The notes below the pieces were generated by a model. That model did no database searches, was not told where the DNA came from, and was given only the letters and a program-made list of their open reading frames with translations. Positions 25,681 through 33,671 of a DNA stretch of 64,000 nt are shown here, one piece after another (position 1 is the stretch's first letter; each line of letters starts with the position of its first letter). This stretch comes from DATBLQ01 sp036555325 (GTDB taxonomy: Bacteria > Pseudomonadota > Alphaproteobacteria > Rhizobiales > Aestuariivirgaceae). The stretch is taken from the NCBI GenBank assembly GCA_036555325.1, contig DATBLQ010000039.1, forward strand, positions 1-64,000, read 5' to 3'. The position numbers and the translations under genes were made by a program.

Positions 25681-27108
25681 ATGCGACGCGTCAAGATTGT
25701 CGCCACGCTGGGGCCGGCTTCTTCCACACCTGAGCAGATCGAGAATTTGTTCTTGGCCGGATCCGACGTATTCCGGATCAATATGAGTCACGCGACGCAT
25801 GATTTGCTCGCCCAGTATTGCAATGCCATCCGGAAAATTGAAACTGATCAGAGAAGACCGATTGGCGTATTGGTCGATCTGCAAGGACCGAAACTTCGCA
25901 TTGGGGCTTTTTCTGAAAGCGAGGTGCGTATCTCCGCCGGAAACATCTTCGTATTCGATGACGACCCCTCTCCCGGCAATGCCAATCGGGTTCATTTGCC
26001 TCATCGCGAGATTTTTGAGGCTGCCAAGCCCGGCGATAATATTCTGATCAACGACGGCCGCGTGCGGGTCCGCGTCATCGAGGTGTCCAGCTCCCGCATC
26101 GTGACCAAGGTGATTTATGGCGGCGCCTTGTCGTCGAAGAAAGGCTTGAACCTGCCCGACACGGTGTTGGCAATGCCGGCCTTGACTCCCAAGGACCGTG
26201 CCGACTTGGAATGGGCCGCCAGCATTGGCGTAGACTGGATCGCCCTGTCTTTCGTTCAGCGACCGGACGATGTGGCTGAGGCTCGCAAGCTGGTTCGCGG
26301 CCGCGCCGGCGTCATGGCAAAAATCGAGAAGCCATCTGCCCTCGCTGAGCTCGATCAAATTCTTGAACTGTCCGACGGCATCATGGTTGCTCGCGGCGAC
26401 CTGGGTGTTGAACTGCCCATCGCCGAGGTTCCCGGCCGCCAGAAACAAATAACTCGTGCCGCGCGCAAAGCCGGCCGTCCAGTGATTGTCGCAACCCAGA
26501 TGCTCGAATCGATGATCGTCGAACCTGTGCCCACTCGTGCAGAGGTATCGGACGTTGCAACAGCGGTTTTCGAAGGCGCCGATGCCGTCATGCTGTCGGC
26601 CGAGTCGGCTGCAGGCGCTTGGCCGGAACGGGCTGTGGCCATGATGGACCAAATTGCCAAGGCGGTGGAACGAGACCCTCACTACCCTGGCATCATCCAT
26701 GCCCAGAGAACTGACCCCGAGCTCACCGCATCGGATGCGATCTCCGCGGCGGCCCGCACCGTTGCCGAGACCCTGAAACTGGCCGTGATAGTTTGCTACA
26801 CCTCATCCGGCTCGACGGGTCTTAGAGCTGCCCGCGAGCGGCCCGATGTACCGATTATCGCTTTGACTCCAAACCCGTCGACCGGGCGCCGATTGGCCCT
26901 CGTCTGGGGACTCCATTGTGTCCTGACGGAGGATGCTTTTGACCTCGATGATATGGTTTCCAAAGCGTGCCGCATCGCCCTGGAGGAAAGCTTCGCAGAA
27001 CCCGGCCAGCGAATCATCATTACGGCGGGGGTTCCGCTTCGCACTCCCGGAACCACCAATTTGCTGCGTATCGCCTATGTCGGCGAGGGAACTTCCGCTG
27101 CGCGCTAA
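25681..27108 (+). CDS. pyk: Pyruvate kinase
   Basis: The 475-residue glycolytic enzyme converts phosphoenolpyruvate and ADP to pyruvate and ATP. It shows the N-terminal VKIVATLGPASSTPEQIE, the PK signature VMAKIEKPSAL with the active-site lysine at about 220, the MVARGDLGVELP metal-binding segment, and the C-terminal regulatory domain from about 350. The ATG at 25681 is preferred because it gives the family's usual beginning; a GTG at 25672 overlaps the upstream stop. Confidence 0.95.
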   Translation: MRRVKIVATLGPASSTPEQIENLFLAGSDVFRINMSHATHDLLAQYCNAIRKIETDQRRPIGVLVDLQGPKLRIGAFSESEVRISAGNIFVFDDDPSPGNANRVHLPHREIFEAAKPGDNILINDGRVRVRVIEVSSSRIVTKVIYGGALSSKKGLNLPDTVLAMPALTPKDRADLEWAASIGVDWIALSFVQRPDDVAEARKLVRGRAGVMAKIEKPSALAELDQILELSDGIMVARGDLGVELPIAEVPGRQKQITRAARKAGRPVIVATQMLESMIVEPVPTRAEVSDVATAVFEGADAVMLSAESAAGAWPERAVAMMDQIAKAVERDPHYPGIIHAQRTDPELTASDAISAAARTVAETLKLAVIVCYTSSGSTGLRAARERPDVPIIALTPNPSTGRRLALVWGLHCVLTEDAFDLDDMVSKACRIALEESFAEPGQRIIITAGVPLRTPGTTNLLRIAYVGEGTSAAR

Positions 27109-27125
27109 AGAAACACCGGGGTTTG

Positions 27126-27740
27126 CTAGATCTTCTGCTCAAGGTCTTTTTCGAGCGATTTTACGGCCTCTTGCACGCTGGGCATAAAGGGATTGATGGC
27201 CAGCGCCTCCCGGAACGCCGTGAGGGCCCCTCGCTGGTCGCCCTTGTCACGCCTGATCATGCCCAAACCTGAAAGGGCGCCGAAATGCCGCGGTTCGAGT
27301 GCCAAGACCCGATCGATGTCCGATAACGATTGCTCTAGGCGGCCGACGATGTAATTGACAGTGGCCCGCTTGTTCCAGGCCTCCATGAAATCTGGCGAAT
27401 GCTCGATGATGGCATCGAGAATGTCGAGAGCCTTGTCATATTGACGGGCCTGCATGCTTTTCGTCGCCTGTTCGAGCAAGATGTCGTCCGTAGGACGGCC
27501 CGAACGCATCCATAGCCGCCAGATGGATTGTTCCACAATCTGGGCTTCTTGTTCATTCTTTGCAGTTTTGAGTCGGCCGAACAGCCGATCGAGCAGCTCC
27601 TCGCGCTGCTGTGCGACACTAGCCTGCGGCTGACCCGGACTCGTGGGCGGGTTCGCACCTTCCTTCTCGGCTTGTCCGACAGCGGGAGCCGCCGAGCCCA
27701 GCATGATGATCAAGCCGACGGTTAAGCTTCGCCTGCCCAT
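27126..27740 (-). CDS. Tetratricopeptide-repeat protein, exported
   Basis: The 204-residue protein has a signal peptide (residues 1-23, ending AVGQA) and three TPR-like units in the C-terminal half (QARQYDKALDILDAIIEHSP, YIVGRLEQSLSDIDRVLALEP, DQRGALTAFREALAINPFMP). Such proteins usually serve as periplasmic scaffolds; no partner is evident. It converges on pyk with 17 bases between stops. Confidence 0.82.
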   Translation of the reverse strand: MGRRSLTVGLIIMLGSAAPAVGQAEKEGANPPTSPGQPQASVAQQREELLDRLFGRLKTAKNEQEAQIVEQSIWRLWMRSGRPTDDILLEQATKSMQARQYDKALDILDAIIEHSPDFMEAWNKRATVNYIVGRLEQSLSDIDRVLALEPRHFGALSGLGMIRRDKGDQRGALTAFREALAINPFMPSVQEAVKSLEKDLEQKI

Positions 27741-27779
27741 TGTGCCATTCTACACCTGAACCGGCTCCTCAAAAAGCGA

Positions 27780-27806
27780 AACGCCGCTAGCCTTCGGCGC
27801 GGCGTT
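27780..27806 (-). terminator. Intrinsic terminator after rpmJ
   Basis: AACGCCGC (27780-27787) pairs with GCGGCGTT (27799-27806) over an 11-base loop. On the minus strand the hairpin is followed by CGCTTTTTG, so it reads as a terminator 22 bases after the rpmJ stop. Confidence 0.75.
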
Positions 27807-27828
27807 GCAAAAACCCAATAGGCGTGTG

Positions 27829-27954
27829 TTAGCCTTGCCGTGCCTTGAAACGCGGATTGACCTTGTTGATGACATAGATTCGCCCTTTGCGACGAACCAT
27901 GCGGTTGGCACGGTGCCGCTTGGCAAGCGACTTGAGCGAGTTGCGGACTTTCAT
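27829..27954 (-). CDS. rpmJ: 50S ribosomal protein L36 (cysteine-free, YkgO-like)
   Basis: A 41-residue basic protein starting MKVRNSLKSLAKRHRANRMV and ending NPRFKARQG. It is the 41-residue type of L36 lacking the CXXC zinc ligands, as usual in alphaproteobacteria. It is part of the large ribosomal subunit. The gene has its own terminator (27780-27806) and a GC-rich hairpin 17 bases upstream of the ATG. Confidence 0.93.
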   Translation of the reverse strand: MKVRNSLKSLAKRHRANRMVRRKGRIYVINKVNPRFKARQG

Positions 27955-27970
27955 CTTTGCACCTAATTTC

Positions 27971-27990
27971 AAGGGGCCCGTCGGCCCCTT
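27971..27990. promoter_or_regulatory. GC-rich hairpin upstream of rpmJ
   Basis: AAGGGGCC (27971-27978), CGTC, GGCCCCTT (27983-27990) form a perfect 8-bp stem with a four-base loop. It lies between the end of the rpiR-type gene and rpmJ, both on the minus strand. It could end the upstream transcript, although no T run follows, or act in the rpmJ leader. Confidence 0.4.
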
Positions 27991-28100
27991 TGATTGCGCC
28001 GGACCATAGTTGGACCGCCGAATCGTGTCAACCCACAGGCGGTCGCAGCCATCTGCTCACCTTAAGGCGGCGCTGTGGCGCGACAAGTGGGGAGGAAAAC

Positions 28101-28946
28101 TTAAGCCCGCCGCGAAAGCTTCAATGCCAGGCCGACCGCCAAGGTCTGTGCCAGCACCATGCTCGTCGACAACGAACGAAACCCCCTGATCTCGGCCTCC
28201 TTTATCTCGAACAGGACTTTGGCATGCTGTGCCAACGGGCTGAGCTTGCTGTCGGACAACGCGATGAGAGATGCCCCGCGGCCCGCCAATGTTTCCACCG
28301 CCGCACCGGTTTCGGGAGCGTAGGGCAAGAAGCTTATGGCAATGATCGCATCTCCGGATTGCACGGACCTGCACTGCTCGGCAAGCAGCCCCCCAAGCCC
28401 ATCCAGCAGGTGCGCAGGCTTTCCGGCGTGCGCCAGCGCATAGGCCAGATAGGTGGCGACCGCGAAGGATCGCCGATGTGCAATCAGATGAATTTGCCGC
28501 GCTCGGCTCATGATTCCGACAGCCTTATTGAGATCCTCGGGCACAATCAGGTCTGGGAGGTGCTCCACCGCGACCATTGAGGCAGAACAGAAATTTTTCA
28601 AAAGCCCGTACACTTCGCTTCTTCCCTTGGATTGCCCCAACCGCAAGTCGCGGGCGCGCTCGGCGTAGGAAGCCGACTTTGACAGCAACGGGGTTTGAAA
28701 CACCCGTTGCATTTCACGAAACCCCGAATAACCGAGGGACTTGGCGAAACGAATCATCGCCGAAGGCGCCACTCCTGCCCGGCTCGCGTTCTCAACAACT
28801 GTATTGAGCGCGACGTAATTGGGATGATCGAGCACGAACTGAGAAATCTGTTTTAATCGTTGCGGCAAACCGTTGTATCGGTCGGCAATTCGAAGCTTCA
28901 GCGCCTGCAGTGCCTCGGCACTGGGGGCTGTGAATTGGTCGGGCAT
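28101..28946 (-). CDS. RpiR/MurR family transcriptional regulator
   Basis: The 281-residue protein has an N-terminal RpiR-type helix-turn-helix domain (about 1-85; FVLDHPNYVALNTVVENASR and VAPSAMIRFAKSLGYSGF) and a C-terminal SIS sugar-phosphate-binding domain (about 130-260; IHLIAHRRSFAVATYLAYAL and DAIIAISFLPYAPET). Such regulators respond to phosphosugars or related metabolites. No obvious target operon is adjacent; the catabolic operon at 31.7 kb lies about 2.7 kb away behind two unrelated genes. GGGAG precedes the ATG. Confidence 0.88.
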   Translation of the reverse strand: MPDQFTAPSAEALQALKLRIADRYNGLPQRLKQISQFVLDHPNYVALNTVVENASRAGVAPSAMIRFAKSLGYSGFREMQRVFQTPLLSKSASYAERARDLRLGQSKGRSEVYGLLKNFCSASMVAVEHLPDLIVPEDLNKAVGIMSRARQIHLIAHRRSFAVATYLAYALAHAGKPAHLLDGLGGLLAEQCRSVQSGDAIIAISFLPYAPETGAAVETLAGRGASLIALSDSKLSPLAQHAKVLFEIKEAEIRGFRSLSTSMVLAQTLAVGLALKLSRRA

Positions 28947-29077
28947 ATCGCTCCCCGTGTTCTATTGGAGAATTGCTGTTAAAAAAATGGGCCACGGTGA
29001 TGAAATTCCAATCAGAAATCAAGTTGGAGTCTAGTTTTCCCTGGCCCCGAAAAGAGCCGAATGCCCAAGCTTCGAGC

Positions 29078-30052
29078 TTAGCTGAGATAATCAATCAGAA
29101 GCGAGGCTAGAATCAGCATCGAACCCATGCTGACGATGTCCGTAACCGTGGTAAGAATTATGCTGGACGCGGCTGCTGGATCGGTGCCCAGCTTCTTGAG
29201 CGCCACCGGCACCGTGGCTCCTGAGAGCCCGCTTATGACGACTGAAAGTATGGTTGCCACAAATCCGATCCCCGCTAGAACCCCCGCTCCGCTATTGCCC
29301 TGAATAACAGCCACCCCATAGATTGCGCCCGCCACGATGAGTCCGGTAATGACGCTGTGGAGAATTCCCAAACGCAGTTCCTTCCATAGTGCTGTGCTGT
29401 AGAAACTCGTATCTCCTTGCCGCTCCAGCGTCCGCAGCGTGATGGCGAGTGCTTGCGCACCCGTATTGCCTGACTGCCCTGCCAATACCGGGAGAAATGC
29501 GGCAAGCAGGACAACGCGATCTATGGTCGACTGAAAATTGCCGACCACGAAACCTGCCGCAAACGCAGTGACGAGATTGATCATGAGCCACGGCAGCCTT
29601 GATCGAACAGAGAGGCCGAGCGGAGTTGCTACTGTTTCCTCCGCTCCAACACCAACCATTCGGCCGGGAACCGCAACAAGGCGTGTCTCCTCAAGCTCAT
29701 GCAGCGTCGAAGCACGAACCACACCCACCAGCTTTCCGCCCTGGCTGACGACCGGATACTCGGGAATCTCACGACCTCGTATTCGCTCAAGCGCGGAAGG
29801 CACGTCCATGCTTCGCCGAAGCGAGACAATCTTCGTGAGCATGATCTTGGCGACAGGAGTCTCTGGCGATGCCAAGATGAGATCGCGCAACGTGCAAACG
29901 CCAACAAGGCGCCCCCTGTCATCGATCACCATTGGATAGGTGAAAGGACGCTCCGGTGATGCAGAACGGATTGCTGAGATCGTTTGCCGCACTGTATCGG
30001 CAGGAGAAACCGTCACGACGGGTGAATGCATGATGTTAGCAAGCTTGGCCAT
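29078..30052 (-). CDS. MgtE-family magnesium transporter lacking the N domain
   Basis: About 324 residues: two CBS domains (about 1-125; VVTVSPADTVRQTISAIRSA and LVGVVRASTLHELEE) followed by the MgtE membrane domain with five segments (about 140-324), including the pore sequence LPVLAGQSGNTGAQALAITLRTL. Full-length MgtE proteins carry an extra superhelical N domain of about 130 residues that is absent here. The ATG at 30052 is preferred; a GTG at 30085 is an alternative. It follows the MATE gene on the same strand. Confidence 0.85.
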   Translation of the reverse strand: MAKLANIMHSPVVTVSPADTVRQTISAIRSASPERPFTYPMVIDDRGRLVGVCTLRDLILASPETPVAKIMLTKIVSLRRSMDVPSALERIRGREIPEYPVVSQGGKLVGVVRASTLHELEETRLVAVPGRMVGVGAEETVATPLGLSVRSRLPWLMINLVTAFAAGFVVGNFQSTIDRVVLLAAFLPVLAGQSGNTGAQALAITLRTLERQGDTSFYSTALWKELRLGILHSVITGLIVAGAIYGVAVIQGNSGAGVLAGIGFVATILSVVISGLSGATVPVALKKLGTDPAAASSIILTTVTDIVSMGSMLILASLLIDYLS

Positions 30053-30094
30053 GATTACCTGCAGCAAGAGTTGAGTGACCTTCACCGCTGTTGA

Positions 30095-31483
30095 TCAGCC
30101 AGGAATTCTCCCCCGATGAGTCAAGTAATGGAAGCGCGCCACAAGCATTGACGCAAACGAAACAAGCCCCAAGGTCAGGCCGAGCCAGATTCCTACCGGG
30201 CCGACTTCCTTGACGAAAGCAAGCAAATAGGAGCCCACGAATCCAACTCCCCAGAAACCGAGAGCCGCCAGGAACAGCGGGATTCGGGTATCGCTGAGGC
30301 CGCGCAACGCCCCCGCGGCAACGGTCTGAATGCCATCAAAGATGAAAAACATGGACCCGCAGACGAGGAACAATCCGACGAGCCTGACTGTCTCCGTGGC
30401 CCCTGCGGCCGCTTCTCCGAGAAATGCTGCCGGAATGGCTTGCCGACTGAACAGCACCAGCACCGTCATCCCGGCCATGAAGCCGACGGCAAGGTGAATC
30501 GCTGTGAAGCCCGCTCGTCGCGCTCCTTCGCCATCCCTTCGCCCCACCGCATGACCCACTCGCACGGTCGCGGCCATGGAAATTCCAAAAGGAACCATAA
30601 ACATGATGGCAGCCGTCTGCAGTGCTATCTGGTGAGCCGCAAGCGCGGTTACTCCAAAACGGCCCATCATCAATGCGGCGGCCGAGAATAGTCCGACCTC
30701 GAGCAGGAATGCACCCGAGATCGGCAGCCCCACCCTCAGCAGCTCCAGGGTCAACGGGACGTCAAAGCGCCAAAGTCCCCCGGCAATATGATATTTCCGG
30801 AACGGTCGCCGTGTCTGGACGAACCACAAGGCCGCCGCGCACATCAAGATGTTGACGATCGTGGTTGCAATGCCGGCGCCGAGCATCTCCAGTCTCGGCA
30901 AGCCGGCCGCCCCAAATATGAGCGCATAGGCCAAGGCTGAATTGGCGGGAATAGCGACAAGCGTGATCCACAGCGCAGGTTCTGGCCTGTTGACCGCGCC
31001 CATGAAGCCTCTGAGCGCAATGAAGACCCAAGCCGGTACCAGACACCAAGTCAGGCCGATGAGATATTGCTCGGCAATCGAAGCGGCGCCACTTTCCTGA
31101 CCGAGAGCCACCAGCAGCTCTTTCCCCCACAGCATTCCGATGGAGAGCGGAACGCCAAACGTAATCCCAGCCCAAATACCGGCGCACGATGCACGCCTCA
31201 CATAGCGTGGATTTCGGGCCCCGTACCCTTGCGCCGCCAGTGTGGCTACGGCCGATACCACCCCCATCCCCAACACGAAGACCGCGAACAGAATCGCGTG
31301 CGCCAGCGAAGCAGCGGCAACGACCTGATCGCCCAGCCGTCCGATCATGGCGAGGTCGCTGGTCATCATGGCAACCTGTCCCAATTGCGTCAGCGCAATA
31401 GGCCAGGCAAGGCGAAGCGTGTCGATCGCCTCCCGGCCCCAACTGGCGTCTCTTCCTATTCGGGCTTGCTCCAAGATCGTCAC
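30095..31483 (-). CDS. MATE family efflux transporter
   Basis: The 462-residue membrane protein has about twelve segments in two homologous halves, with the MATE-type sequences LAWPIALTQLGQVAMMTSDL near the N-terminus and LRVGLPISGAFLLEVGLFSA in the second half. Family members export drugs or metabolites in exchange for Na+ or H+. The substrate is unknown. The start is a GTG at 31483 with AGGAAG six bases upstream. The MgtE gene follows on the same strand. Confidence 0.9.
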   Translation of the reverse strand: MTILEQARIGRDASWGREAIDTLRLAWPIALTQLGQVAMMTSDLAMIGRLGDQVVAAASLAHAILFAVFVLGMGVVSAVATLAAQGYGARNPRYVRRASCAGIWAGITFGVPLSIGMLWGKELLVALGQESGAASIAEQYLIGLTWCLVPAWVFIALRGFMGAVNRPEPALWITLVAIPANSALAYALIFGAAGLPRLEMLGAGIATTIVNILMCAAALWFVQTRRPFRKYHIAGGLWRFDVPLTLELLRVGLPISGAFLLEVGLFSAAALMMGRFGVTALAAHQIALQTAAIMFMVPFGISMAATVRVGHAVGRRDGEGARRAGFTAIHLAVGFMAGMTVLVLFSRQAIPAAFLGEAAAGATETVRLVGLFLVCGSMFFIFDGIQTVAAGALRGLSDTRIPLFLAALGFWGVGFVGSYLLAFVKEVGPVGIWLGLTLGLVSFASMLVARFHYLTHRGRIPG

Positions 31484-31692
31484 TAATTTCTTCCTGGTTC
31501 AAGGTTTGAAAGTCACGGGGAATCGCTTTTCAATGCATATCCTACCTGCCGCCTGCACAGTAGCCGCTATCCTTGGCAATTCGGAAACACTGATTCAACT
31601 GCCAGGAAGGATGCGGGAAGAACAGTTCCATAACGTCATCCTTTGTGCATTATTATGACATCTCAACTTCCATCCTTCATGGCAACGCTGAC

Positions 31693-32841
31693 ATGCCCGT
31701 TATCACCTGCATTGACGACCTTCGAGGACTTGCCAAACGGCGAGTCCCGCGCATGTTCTATGATTATGCAGACAGCGGCTCCTGGACCGAAAGCACCTAC
31801 CGCGCGAATGAGCGAGATTTTTCCAGAATTCATCTGCGCCAGCGCGTCGCCATAGACATCGAGCATCGCAATCTTGCAACCCAGATGGTGGGTCAGCAGA
31901 CGGCGATGCCCGTCGCTCTCGCTCCCACCGGCATGACCGGCATGCAATTCGCCGACGGAGAAATCCTGGCTGCTCGCGCATGCGAAAAATTTGGCGTCCC
32001 CTTCACCTTGTCAATGATGAGCATCTGCTCAATCGAGGATGTTGTTGCAAACACAAAGAAGCCATTTTGGTTTCAGCTTTATGTTTTGCGAGACCGTGAT
32101 TTCGTACAGCGAATGATGGACAGGGCGGAAGCGGCGGGTTGCCCGGCGATGGTTCTGACACTTGATCTTCAGGTCCTCGGCCAGCGTCATAAGGATATCC
32201 GAAACGGTCTATCGGCCCCTCCCCGCCTGACCATCGCCAATCTGCTCAACATGACCACCAAGCCGCGCTGGTGCTTTGGCATGCTGAGAACGAAGCGGCG
32301 CTATTTTGGAAACATTGTCGGCCATGCAAAGGATGTCGAGGACATGTCCTCGCTCGCCGTTTGGACCAATCGGCAGTTCGACCCCTCCCTTGATTGGGAT
32401 GATGTGCGCCAGTTGCGAAAGCGGTGGCGGGGGAAAATGATTCTGAAGGGCATATTGGACCCGGAGGATGCCAAGATTGCCGTCGATGTCGGTGCCGACG
32501 CGATTGTGGTTTCGAATCATGGTGGCCGCCAGCTCGACGGTGCGATTTCTTCGATTGCCGCCTTGGCCCCCGTGGCAGATGCCGTTGGAAGCAAAATTGA
32601 AGTGCACATGGATGGAGGAATAAGATCCGGCCAAGACGTGCTGAAAGCGCTCGCGCTTGGTGCTAAAGGCGTCTATATCGGCCGTGCCTTTCTCTACGGA
32701 TTGGGCGCCATGGGCGAGCAAGGCGTGATCGAAACCTTGCGAATTATTCACAACGAACTGGACATCTCGATGGGTCTTTGCGGTATTCGCGATGTGCGCG
32801 AAGTCAATCGCAGCAACCTCCTGCTGCCCGAGATTCTTTGA
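31693..32841 (+). CDS. FMN-dependent alpha-hydroxy acid dehydrogenase (LldD-like)
   Basis: About 382 residues, a TIM-barrel flavoenzyme of the lactate/glycolate oxidase family. Landmarks are FYDYADSGSWTESTYRANER at about 20-40, MPVALAPTGMTGMQ, the substrate-binding and catalytic His/Arg motif VVSNHGGRQLDG at about 275, and the FMN phosphate segment DGGIRSGQDVLKALALGAKG. It oxidises 2-hydroxy acids to 2-keto acids. The start at 31693 aligns with the family; an in-frame GTG at 31645 exists. It is the first gene of a six-gene operon with two more dehydrogenases and an ABC importer, so its substrate may be a product of those enzymes rather than lactate. Confidence 0.88.
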   Translation: MPVITCIDDLRGLAKRRVPRMFYDYADSGSWTESTYRANERDFSRIHLRQRVAIDIEHRNLATQMVGQQTAMPVALAPTGMTGMQFADGEILAARACEKFGVPFTLSMMSICSIEDVVANTKKPFWFQLYVLRDRDFVQRMMDRAEAAGCPAMVLTLDLQVLGQRHKDIRNGLSAPPRLTIANLLNMTTKPRWCFGMLRTKRRYFGNIVGHAKDVEDMSSLAVWTNRQFDPSLDWDDVRQLRKRWRGKMILKGILDPEDAKIAVDVGADAIVVSNHGGRQLDGAISSIAALAPVADAVGSKIEVHMDGGIRSGQDVLKALALGAKGVYIGRAFLYGLGAMGEQGVIETLRIIHNELDISMGLCGIRDVREVNRSNLLLPEIL

Positions 32842-32860
32842 CATCCGGAACTCACGCTGT

Positions 32861-33634
32861 ATGACCGCCGATGCATCAACCTTCAGCCTGTCGGGAAAGA
32901 AGGCAATCGTGACGGGCGCCAGTCGCGGGATTGGAAAGGCAATTGCCATTGGCTTGGCAGAGGCAGGTGCCGATGTCGCGGTTGCCTCTCGCTCCAGAGA
33001 ATATCTCGCCGAAACTGCCGACCGGATAAAAGCCCTCGGCCGTCGCTCGGCTTCCGTTGTTATCGACGTGTCGCTCGCGACGAGCTGTGCTGCAGGTATC
33101 GATGACGCCGCAGGCGCATTGGCGGGATTGGACATCCTGGTCAACAATGCTGGCATCGAGCAGGCATGCTCCTCTCTCGACGTCGACGAGGAGCTGTGGG
33201 ACAGGATTTTGGACACCAATTTGAAGGGCGCGTTCTTTTGCTCTCAGGCAGCCGCCAAGATAATGAAACGAAAGGGCAGCGGAGTTCTCTTGAACTTATG
33301 TTCCCTGACGTCCGAAGTTGGAATTCCCACCGCCGTGCCCTATGGCTCCTCAAAGAGCGGTCTTCTTGGAATGACCCGGGCGCTGGCCGTAGAATGGGCG
33401 CCCTTGGGCATAAGAGTGAACGCAATCGCTCCAGGCTATTATCGCACAGGGCTTACCGAGCCTTTCTTTCGGGACGATGCATGGCAACGCTCCATGCTGG
33501 AAAAAATACCCCTGGCAAGATTTGGTGAGCTCAAGGACCTCGTGGGTGCCGCAGTATTCCTTTGTTCGCCTGCTTCGGCCTATGTGACCGGTGTTTGTCT
33601 CCCGGTCGACGGTGGAGCGCTCGCTTCGATCTAG
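32861..33634 (+). CDS. SDR family NAD(P)-dependent oxidoreductase
   Basis: The 257-residue classical short-chain dehydrogenase has the nucleotide motif TGASRGIG at about 18-25, NNAG at about 94, the catalytic Ser-Tyr-x3-Lys (YGSSKSG at about 160), and a C-terminal VCLPVDGGA typical of gluconate 5-dehydrogenase/FabG-like enzymes. It oxidises or reduces a hydroxyl group of a small polyol or hydroxy acid. The ATG at 32861 follows the previous gene by 19 bases, and the HisD-like gene follows 37 bases later. Confidence 0.88.
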   Translation: MTADASTFSLSGKKAIVTGASRGIGKAIAIGLAEAGADVAVASRSREYLAETADRIKALGRRSASVVIDVSLATSCAAGIDDAAGALAGLDILVNNAGIEQACSSLDVDEELWDRILDTNLKGAFFCSQAAAKIMKRKGSGVLLNLCSLTSEVGIPTAVPYGSSKSGLLGMTRALAVEWAPLGIRVNAIAPGYYRTGLTEPFFRDDAWQRSMLEKIPLARFGELKDLVGAAVFLCSPASAYVTGVCLPVDGGALASI

Positions 33635-33671
33635 GAACCCTTATTCAAAGTTGCTTCAGGACCGGCTTATC

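Noticed and set aside
25669..26700. A 343-codon minus-strand open frame across pyk
   Set aside because: It is antisense to a clear pyruvate kinase, its product is His/Gly/Arg-rich without family features, and it arises from the codon bias of pyk.
32209..33219. A 336-codon minus-strand open frame opposite the hydroxyacid and SDR dehydrogenase genes
   Set aside because: It spans two convincing plus-strand genes and shows no family similarity.
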